NCBI GenBank assembly: GCA_904502285.1
Contig: CAJGEC010000019.1
Coordinates: 1-30,198, forward strand
DNA: 30,198 nucleotides
Source: an uncultured Alistipes sp.
GTDB taxonomy: Bacteria; Bacteroidota; Bacteroidia; Bacteroidales; Rikenellaceae
Reading direction: 5' to 3'
The translations under genes were made by a program, and so were the position numbers. Below the pieces are notes generated by a model. It was given only the letters and a program-made list of their open reading frames with translations, made no database searches and was not told the origin of the DNA. Positions 24,282 through 30,198 of this stretch are shown piece after piece. Each line of letters starts with the position of its first letter. Positions within the stretch are counted from its first letter, which is position 1.

Positions 24282-27200
24282 TTACTCAAGTTTTACAGAC
24301 AGTGCCAAACCACGCAACTCGTGCAAAAGCACATTCATTGCCTCGGGAACACCGGGGCGTGGAAGATTGTCACCCTTGACAATAGCCTCGTACGCCTTAG
24401 CACGTCCGACAACATCGTCTGACTTGATAGTAAGAATCTCCTGCAAGATGTTGGCTGCACCGAAGCCCTCAAGTGCCCAAACCTCCATCTCTCCGAAACG
24501 CTGACCACCAAACTGTGCCTTACCGCCCAATGGCTGCTGTGTAATGAGTGAGTATGGGCCGATAGAACGAGCGTGCATCTTATCGTCGATCATATGACCG
24601 AGCTTAAGCATATAGATAACACCCACGGTTGCTGGCTGGTCGAAACGCTCACCTGTACCACCATCATAGAGGTAGCAACGGCCACTGCGTGGAACACCTG
24701 CCTGTGCGGTATACTCGTTGATCTGCTCCAAAGAAGCACCATCGAAGATAGGCGTAGCGAACTTGAGACCAAGCTCCTTACCTGCCCAACCAAGAACAGT
24801 CTCATAGATCTGTCCGAGGTTCATTCGTGAAGGCACACCAAGTGGGTTCAAACAGATATCCACTATAGTACCATCCTCCAAGAATGGCATATCCTCGTCG
24901 CGAACAACCTTGGCTACGATACCCTTGTTACCGTGACGACCCGCCATCTTATCACCTACCTTAAGCTTGCGCTTCTTAGCAATGTAGACCTTAGCCATCT
25001 GGATAACACCTGAGATTGGAATCTCGTCACCATTTGTGAGGTTGTACTTCTCACGGTTCACTGCCGCAGCAATCTTCTTACACTCGATAGTGTAGTTGTT
25101 GATGGTCAATGAGATAAGTGCATCATCGTGCTCATCTCCTGTCCAACGGGTCTGACCCAACGACATATAGCCGTTAGCGACACCTGTCTTGCTGTCGGTA
25201 GAGATTGTCGCGATGCTCTCAAGCATCTTAATACTGAACTTCTCACCTGGAGCGAAGAGCTCTACGTTGTAGTAGTCGTAGATACCTGTGGTGGTCTTAC
25301 CCTCCAACAAGCGCCACAACTTCTCAACAAGGATCTTCGTAAGGTCGGCTACCTGTGCTGCGTACTCGGCATCGAGCTGATCCATCTGAGCCTTCTCGGC
25401 TGCACGATTACGCTTACCCTCCTTCTGTGTGTGGCTATAGAGCTTGGTGTCGATAACCACGCCGTGCAATGATGGCTGTGCCTTAAGCGACGCATCCTTA
25501 ACATCACCAGCCTTATCACCGAAGATGGCACGAAGCAACTTCTCCTCTGGTGAAGGATCGCTCTCGCCCTTAGGAGTGATCTTACCGATAAGGATATCAC
25601 CAGGAGTAACCTTGGCACCTACACGGATAATACCGTTGGCATCCAAGTCCTTAGTTGCATCCTCCGATACGTTAGGAATGTCTGAGGTAAGCTCCTCGAC
25701 ACCACGCTTAGTATCACGAACCTCCATAATGTACTCATCGACGTGTACAGAGGTGAAGATATCCTCACGCTGAATACGCTCTGAGATAACGATAGCATCC
25801 TCGAAGTTATAACCCTTCCAGGGCATAAACGCAACCTTCAAGTTGCGACCCAAAGCCAACTCGCCACGCTCAGTAGAGTAACCCTCGGTAAGGATCTGCC
25901 CCTTAGTAACCTTGTCGCCAGTGAGGACGGTAGGCTTAAGCGTAACTGTTGTATTCTGGTTTGTACGACGGTAACGTGGGAGAGTGTAGACAGTAACCTC
26001 TGGTGCAAATGAAGCGATCTGCTGGTCCTCGCTACGCTCGTAGCGTACCTCGATGCGTGTAGCATCAGCAAATACCACCTCACCATCACCCTCGGCAACA
26101 ACCTGAACACGGCTGTCTACGATCATATCCTTCTCGATACCTGTACCTACGATAGGAGCCTCAGGACGTACCAATGGCACTGCCTGGCGCATCATGTTAG
26201 ATCCCATCAACGCACGGTTAGCATCATCGTGCTCAAGGAAAGGAATAAGGCTCGCTGCGATAGAGGCTACCTGGTTAGGTGCAACGTCTACGAGGTCTAC
26301 CTTAGTGTCGTGAACAACAGGGAAGTCGGCACCAAGACGAGCCTTGATACGATCAACATTGATGAAGTGACCGTCGTCAGTGAGTGGCTCATTTGACTGT
26401 GCTACGACCATACCCTCCTCCTCCTCGGCTGAGTAGTAGCGGATATTATCGTTATTGAGGTCTACAACGCCCTCATTTACCTTACGATAAGGTGTCTCGA
26501 TGAATCCCATATCAGAGATCTTTGCGAATACACACAAAGATGAGATAAGACCGATGTTAGGACCCTCAGGAGACTCAATAGGACACAAACGACCATAGTG
26601 GGTATAGTGTACGTCTCGCACCTCGAAACCTGCGCGATCACGTGACAAACCACCAGGACCCAACGCCGAAAGACGACGCTTATGCGTAATCTCTGCCAAT
26701 GGGTTGATCTGGTCCATAAACTGTGACAACTGGCTGGTACCAAAGAATGAGTTTACAACACTCGCCAAAGTCTTAGCATTGATCAAATCCTCTGGGGTAA
26801 ATACCTCGCTATCACGAACATTCATACGCTCACGGATGGTGCGAGCGATACGTACCAAACCTACCGAGAACTGGTTAGCAAGCTGCTCACCTACCGTACG
26901 TACTCGACGGTTAGACAAGTGGTCGATATCATCAACCTCTGCCTTAGAGTTGATAAGTTTGATGAGATACTTGATAATCTCGATAATATCCTCGCGAGTA
27001 AGTGTACGGATCGCTGGATCGATCGAAAGATCAAGCTTCTTATTGATACGGAAACGACCTACGTCGCCCAAGTCATAACGCTTGTCAGAGAAGAATAACT
27101 TCTCGATAACGTCGCGTGCGGTAGCCTCATCTGGTGGCTCCGAAGCGCGCAACTGCCTGTAGATGTAAACCACGGCCTCCTTCTCGGAGTTACATGGATC

Positions 27201-28139
27201 CTTGTGGAGGGTGTTGTAGATAATCGAGAAGTCGATACCTGATGGATTCTCATTGTGCAAGAGAATGGTCTTAGTACCTGACTCGATAATCTCGTCAATG
27301 TGGCTCTCCTCAAGCTCCACCTCACGGTCTACGATAACCTTGTGACGCTCGATAGAGACTACCTCACCTGTATCCTCATCTACGAAGTCCTCGACCCAAG
27401 TAGACAATACACGTGCAGCAAGCTTGCGGCCTACATTCTTCTTCAAGTTAGCCTTGCTAACCTTAACCTCGTCTGCGAGGTCGAAGATCTCCAAAATCTG
27501 CTGGTCGGTCTCGTAACCGATAGCACGCAAAAGGGTTGTTACAGGCAACTTCTTCTTACGGTCGATGTAGGCATACATCACGTTGTTGATGTCGGTAGCA
27601 AACTCAATCCACGAACCCTTGAATGGGATGATACGTGCCGAGTAGAGCTTCGTGCCATTTGTATGCATACTCTGGCCAAAGAATACACCTGGTGAACGGT
27701 GAAGCTGTGATACTACTACGCGCTCTGCACCATTGAAGATGAACGTACCACGCTCAGTCATGTAAGGGATAAGACCGAAGTAGACATCCTGTACTACTTC
27801 ATCAAAATCCTCATGCTCGGTGTCAGTGCAGTAGAGCTTAAGCTTAGCCTTGAGAGGTACACTATACGTCAAACCACGCTCCAAGCACTCCTCAATAGAG
27901 TAGCGAGGCTGGTCGATGTAATAGTCAATAAACTCCAGAACGAAGTTGTTTCTTGTGTCGGTGATCGGGAAATTCTCGTTGAACACTCGGTAGAGACCCT
28001 CATTCTTGCGGTTCTCAGTCGTAGTGTCAAGCTGGAAGAAATCTCGGAATGACTTAAGCTGAATCTCCAACAAGTCTGGGTATGGAACCCTGTTCTTGAT
28101 GGTAGAGAAGCTTATACGTTGTTGTTGTGTTGTGGACAT
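24282..28139 (-). CDS. rpoB: DNA-directed RNA polymerase subunit beta
   Basis: 1285 residues from ATG 28139 (a TTG three codons upstream is in frame but unlikely). Conserved stretches include PFPDL-like VPYPDLLEIQLKSF, NGAERVVVSQLHRSPG, the rifampicin pocket FGTSQLSQFMDQINPLAEI followed by THKRRLSALGPGG, KGYNFEDAIVISER, and the C-terminal KLGHMIDDKMHARS and GGQRFGEMEVWALE. In the rifampicin pocket the classical contact residues (Gln513, Asp516, His526, Arg529, Ser531 in E. coli numbering) are wild-type; 518 is Ile and 522 is Ala, the latter common in Bacteroidetes, so a rifampicin-sensitive enzyme is expected. The gene is preceded by an unusually long, structured leader. Confidence 0.99.
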   Translation of the reverse strand: MSTTQQQRISFSTIKNRVPYPDLLEIQLKSFRDFFQLDTTTENRKNEGLYRVFNENFPITDTRNNFVLEFIDYYIDQPRYSIEECLERGLTYSVPLKAKLKLYCTDTEHEDFDEVVQDVYFGLIPYMTERGTFIFNGAERVVVSQLHRSPGVFFGQSMHTNGTKLYSARIIPFKGSWIEFATDINNVMYAYIDRKKKLPVTTLLRAIGYETDQQILEIFDLADEVKVSKANLKKNVGRKLAARVLSTWVEDFVDEDTGEVVSIERHKVIVDREVELEESHIDEIIESGTKTILLHNENPSGIDFSIIYNTLHKDPCNSEKEAVVYIYRQLRASEPPDEATARDVIEKLFFSDKRYDLGDVGRFRINKKLDLSIDPAIRTLTREDIIEIIKYLIKLINSKAEVDDIDHLSNRRVRTVGEQLANQFSVGLVRIARTIRERMNVRDSEVFTPEDLINAKTLASVVNSFFGTSQLSQFMDQINPLAEITHKRRLSALGPGGLSRDRAGFEVRDVHYTHYGRLCPIESPEGPNIGLISSLCVFAKISDMGFIETPYRKVNEGVVDLNNDNIRYYSAEEEEGMVVAQSNEPLTDDGHFINVDRIKARLGADFPVVHDTKVDLVDVAPNQVASIAASLIPFLEHDDANRALMGSNMMRQAVPLVRPEAPIVGTGIEKDMIVDSRVQVVAEGDGEVVFADATRIEVRYERSEDQQIASFAPEVTVYTLPRYRRTNQNTTVTLKPTVLTGDKVTKGQILTEGYSTERGELALGRNLKVAFMPWKGYNFEDAIVISERIQREDIFTSVHVDEYIMEVRDTKRGVEELTSDIPNVSEDATKDLDANGIIRVGAKVTPGDILIGKITPKGESDPSPEEKLLRAIFGDKAGDVKDASLKAQPSLHGVVIDTKLYSHTQKEGKRNRAAEKAQMDQLDAEYAAQVADLTKILVEKLWRLLEGKTTTGIYDYYNVELFAPGEKFSIKMLESIATISTDSKTGVANGYMSLGQTRWTGDEHDDALISLTINNYTIECKKIAAAVNREKYNLTNGDEIPISGVIQMAKVYIAKKRKLKVGDKMAGRHGNKGIVAKVVRDEDMPFLEDGTIVDICLNPLGVPSRMNLGQIYETVLGWAGKELGLKFATPIFDGASLEQINEYTAQAGVPRSGRCYLYDGGTGERFDQPATVGVIYMLKLGHMIDDKMHARSIGPYSLITQQPLGGKAQFGGQRFGEMEVWALEGFGAANILQEILTIKSDDVVGRAKAYEAIVKGDNLPRPGVPEAMNVLLHELRGLALSVKLE

Positions 28140-28368
28140 ATAATCCAATAGTTTTAGTTGAAGAACTATAATTGAAAAACCTATAACCGTCGGCTAACCA
28201 TTTCCGACAAACGACGTTCGAATATCTCGGTCAAACCCTTCAACTCTCGCTCGGCAACAAACCTCGTTGGGCAATCCATCGCTCCCACGACCCGTAACGA
28301 GCAGTATAGGCGACAGAAAAACTTCACAACTTAGTTGGCCACAACCAGCAAAGAACCTTCGGGTTTAA

Positions 28369-28436
28369 GAGGTCTCATCCAAGAGCTTTGGCACATAGAC
28401 TTAAAGTCTAAGACGTCGGCAAATTCACAAGACCTC
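28369..28436 (-). ncRNA. Possible three-way-junction RNA element in the rpoB leader
   Basis: On the transcript strand the perfect arms GAGGTCT (complement of 28430-28436) and AGACCTC (complement of 28369-28375) enclose two hairpins: TAGACT/AGTCTA (28396-28410) and CCAA/TTGG (28379-28391). A further small hairpin AACC/GGTT (28354-28365) follows. Base pairing is seen in sequence only, with no covariation test. Confidence 0.4.
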
Positions 28437-28532
28437 AGAACTAAGATACCCACCACTCCCCTAACATCACGGCAAGACGGCACAACCTCCATCTCGCTAG
28501 CACCAAGGAGCAACGACCTGGGCATAAGTCTG

Positions 28533-28598
28533 AAAAAAATATGCAGGCATTAATCCTACCAATGCCCTCAGTGTCAATAAAGTACACCCTGAGAGCAT
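28533..28598 (-). terminator. Candidate attenuator upstream of rpoB with U7 tract
   Basis: On the transcript strand GGCATT (complement of 28561-28566) pairs with AATGCC (complement of 28546-28551) across a 9-nt loop, followed by TGCATA and seven U (28533-28539). The GGCAT arm is also needed by an upstream hairpin, ATGCTCTCA with TGAGGGCAT plus GTGT with ACAC (28562-28598), so forming one hairpin prevents the other, as in an antiterminator/terminator pair. Confidence 0.62.
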
Positions 28599-28658
28599 AG
28601 ACATTTCTAATAAGCGGGCACAGCTCAACTACGCACTCCCGAATATTAGACCACAAAA

Positions 28659-28692
28659 GGCATAGAGCTTACTTTTACGTAAGCCCTACACC
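28659..28692 (-). terminator. Hairpin with U4 tail just after rplL (attenuator or processing site)
   Basis: On the transcript strand GGTGTAGGGCTTAC (complement of 28679-28692) pairs along its whole 14 nt with GTAAGCTCTATGCC (complement of 28659-28672), loop GTAAAA. Three of the pairs are G-U, and they would be mismatches on the opposite strand, so the structure belongs to the rplL-to-rpoB transcript. TTTTG follows. It lies 36 nt after the rplL stop. Confidence 0.75.
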
Positions 28693-28728
28693 TTAATGGT
28701 AGTGAGAGACTAAATAATCCCGTAGGAA

Positions 28729-29106
28729 TTACTTAAGCTCAACCTCAGCACCAGCCTCCTCAAGGCTTGACTTGATTGACTCAGCCTCCTCCTTAGAGAT
28801 ACCCTCCTTGATTGCCTTAGGAGCGCCATCAACCAAAGCCTTAGCGTCACCCAATGACAAGCCAGCGAGCTCCTTAACAACCTTGATAACCTGAAGCTTA
28901 GCCTGACCAGCGCTCTTCAAGATTACATCGAAAGTTGACTTCTCAGCAGGAGCAGCCTCACCTGCGCCAGCTGCTGGAGCTGCAACTGCAACAGCTGCTG
29001 CAGCAGGCTCAATACCGTACTCCTCCTTGAGGATAGTAGCCAACTCGTTTACCTCCTTAACAGTCAAGTTTACCAACTCCTCTGCCAATACTTTTACATC
29101 TGCCAT
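28729..29106 (-). CDS. rplL: 50S ribosomal protein L7/L12
   Basis: 125 residues from ATG 29106 (MADVKVLAEELVNLTVKEV); the frame continues upstream but has no homology there. L7/L12 is the multi-copy stalk protein that recruits translational GTPases. The N-terminal dimerisation helices are followed by an Ala/Pro/Gly hinge (AAAAVAVAAPAAGAGEAAPAE) and the globular C-terminal domain EKSTFDVILKSAGQAKLQVIKVVKELAGLSLGDAKALVDGAPKAIKEG with its conserved factor-binding face. Located 40 nt behind rplJ. It is a direct partner of L10, and its stalk is what the EF-G proteins contact. Confidence 0.98.
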   Translation of the reverse strand: MADVKVLAEELVNLTVKEVNELATILKEEYGIEPAAAAVAVAAPAAGAGEAAPAEKSTFDVILKSAGQAKLQVIKVVKELAGLSLGDAKALVDGAPKAIKEGISKEEAESIKSSLEEAGAEVELK

Positions 29107-29146
29107 AGTTGTAATATTTTTTTTAATTTTGTTTTTTATCAAATAA

Positions 29147-29671
29147 TTAGTTATTTCTCTCCTCGAGAGCCTTTACGAGGCCCGCGATTTTCTGACCTGC
29201 ATTTGACTGCAGAGCAGAGATGACATTCTTAGCAGGCGACTGCAAGAGCAATACGATATCGCCGATAAGCTCCTCGCGGCTCTTGATGTTGCAAAGATTG
29301 TCGATCTGGTTGTCACCTACGTAAACGCAACCCTCAACATAGGCTGCCTTCAATACAGGCTTGTCGCTATTCTTGCGGAACTCCTTGATAAGCTGTGCAG
29401 GAGCCTTACCTGTCTCGGTGAACATAATTGATGTAGAGCCCTTCAAAGTGGCTACCAACTCAGCGTCAGCCTTCTCGACGTTCTCCAAAGCCTTGCAAAG
29501 CAATGTGTTCTTTACAACAACAAGCTTGATCTTCTTCTCGAAACACTTGCGACGCAATGCTGCAGTCTGCTCAGCGTTCAACGCCTCGATGTCTACCAAA
29601 TAGAAGTGAGGGTAGTTTGTGAGTTGCTCGCTGAGACCGTTAATAACGGCCAACTTTTCTTGCTTAGTCAT
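29147..29671 (-). CDS. rplJ: 50S ribosomal protein L10
   Basis: 174 residues. L10 anchors L7/L12 dimers to 23S rRNA. Family features: TKQEKLAVINGLSEQL at the N-terminus, FYLVDIEALNAEQTAALRRKCFE, the conserved VVVKNTLLCKAL segment, a GSTSIMF strand and a C-terminal helix (ISALQSNAGQKIAGLVKALEE) that binds L7/L12. Only 20 nt separate it from rplA, so there is no room for a separate L10 leader upstream; control of the downstream genes is more likely to sit after rplL. Confidence 0.97.
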   Translation of the reverse strand: MTKQEKLAVINGLSEQLTNYPHFYLVDIEALNAEQTAALRRKCFEKKIKLVVVKNTLLCKALENVEKADAELVATLKGSTSIMFTETGKAPAQLIKEFRKNSDKPVLKAAYVEGCVYVGDNQIDNLCNIKSREELIGDIVLLLQSPAKNVISALQSNAGQKIAGLVKALEERNN

Positions 29672-29691
29672 AATTTTCTATCCTCCTTCAA

Positions 29692-30198
29692 TTATTTAAC
29701 GTCTACTGATTTGGTATCAACCTCAATACCAGGGCTCATTGTTGTAGAGAGATAGATGCTCTTTACATATGTACCCTTAGCAGCTGCTGGCTTGAGCTTA
29801 ATGATTGTGCTCATAACCTCGTGTGCGTTATCTACAATCTGCTCGGGGGTAAATGATACCTTACCGATTGATGTGTGGATAATACCGTACTTATCAACCT
29901 TGAAGTCGATCTTACCTGCCTTAACCTCCTGAACAGCCTTTGCTACGTCCATAGTAACAGTACCTGTCTTAGGGTTTGGCATCAAACCGCGTGGACCCAA
30001 GATACGACCCAATGCACCTACCTTACCCATAACATTAGGAGTAGTGATGATTACGTCTACATCTGTCCAACCGCCCTTGATCTTCTCAATGTACTCGTCA
30101 AGACCTACATAGTCTGCGCCTGCTGCCTGAGCCTCAGCCTCCTTGTCAGGAGTACAGAGAACCAAAACACGTACAGTCTTACCTGTACCGTGTGGCAA
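29692..30198 (-). CDS. rplA: 50S ribosomal protein L1, 5' end cut by window edge
   Basis: The C-terminal 168 residues are present, from LPHGTGKTVRVLVL to the stop; about 60 N-terminal residues lie outside the window, so the apparent TTG start at the edge is an internal Leu codon. L1 forms the L1 stalk that moves deacylated tRNA out of the E site and in many bacteria represses its own operon. Conserved motifs: LPHGTGK, GADYVG, DVIITTPNVM, GRILGPRGLMPNPKTGTVT, the KYGIIHTSIGK strand and SIYLSTTMSPGI near the end. Confidence 0.97.
   Translation of the reverse strand: MPHGTGKTVRVLVLCTPDKEAEAQAAGADYVGLDEYIEKIKGGWTDVDVIITTPNVMGKVGALGRILGPRGLMPNPKTGTVTMDVAKAVQEVKAGKIDFKVDKYGIIHTSIGKVSFTPEQIVDNAHEVMSTIIKLKPAAAKGTYVKSIYLSTTMSPGIEVDTKSVDVK

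Larger units (their letters stand above)
28140..28728 (-). promoter_or_regulatory. 589-nt structured region between rplL and rpoB
   Basis: Transcribed with the operon, but no gene is supported. On the transcript strand it holds a 14-bp hairpin with a U4 tail (28659-28692), a pair of competing hairpins followed by U7 (28533-28598), and a possible three-way junction (28369-28436). I found no perfect TAnnTTTG promoter facing rpoB. A regulatory leader, analogous to the E. coli rplL-rpoB attenuator, is the best reading. The last 190 nt before rpoB show nothing striking apart from a purine/pyrimidine-rich stretch. Confidence 0.6.

Noticed and set aside
26690..26760. Rifampicin-resistance substitutions in RpoB
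   Set aside because: Positions 518 and 522 differ from E. coli, but the classical resistance sites (513, 516, 526, 529, 531) are wild-type and the Ala at 522 is common in the phylum.
28331..28525. A 64-codon minus-strand frame between rplL and rpoB
   Set aside because: It overlaps the predicted structured RNA, has no recognisable motif, and its composition is not like a Bacteroidota protein. A comparison with relatives could still show a conserved end (MRPLKPEGSLLVVAN), but I would not annotate it.

Overview
The window comes from a member of the Bacteroidota, most likely order Bacteroidales and perhaps an Alistipes/Rikenellaceae-like gut lineage (the order is well supported, the family is a guess). 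Evidence: a gliding-type lipoprotein GldH, a TamL-type lipoprotein of the Omp85 family, a radical SAM/lipoprotein pair of the kind seen in gut Bacteroidales, an EF-G paralogue of the Bacteroides EF-G2 type, RpoB/RpoC sequences of Bacteroidetes type, and promoters that fit the Bacteroidetes -33 TTTG / -7 TAnnTTTG pattern with 19-20 nt spacing.

Layout. 1-1470 (-): 5' two thirds of an EF-G2-like gene, with a 391-nt divergent intergenic region holding nested inverted repeats. 1862-4318 (+): outer-membrane beta-barrel protein. 4402-8550 (+): operon ricT (PSP1), gldH, trmB, rlmD, closed by a strong bidirectional terminator shared with the convergent methionine operon. 12331-8637 (-): metY-metX-hom, a homoserine-to-homocysteine pathway, preceded by a ~210-nt leader that encodes a 27-residue peptide with three Met codons near its stop. 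12396-12602 (-): cold-shock protein. 12757-14185 (+): small lipoprotein with a duplicated VPFPDG motif plus its radical SAM/SPASM enzyme. 18930-14270 (-): dapF, tamL, ompA-like. 19105-19902 (+): alpha/beta hydrolase. 30198-20002 (-): rplA (partial), rplJ, rplL, a 589-nt leader region, rpoB, rpoC.

How it fits together. The right half is the conserved ribosomal-stalk/RNA polymerase cluster; the gap between rplL and rpoB contains a 14-bp hairpin, two mutually exclusive hairpins ending in a U7 tract, and a possible three-way junction, so polymerase subunit synthesis is probably set by attenuation. The methionine operon looks controlled by a leader peptide rather than a SAM riboswitch. Envelope genes (TamL, OmpA-like, GldH, barrel protein, lipoprotein) are interspersed with housekeeping genes.

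The most interesting items are the methionine leader peptide and its interchangeable hairpin arms, the radical SAM/lipoprotein pair with its internal repeat, the rplL-rpoB leader, and the EF-G2-like gene whose GTPase motifs are degenerate. I saw no tRNA, rRNA, CRISPR array, insertion sequence or prophage gene.
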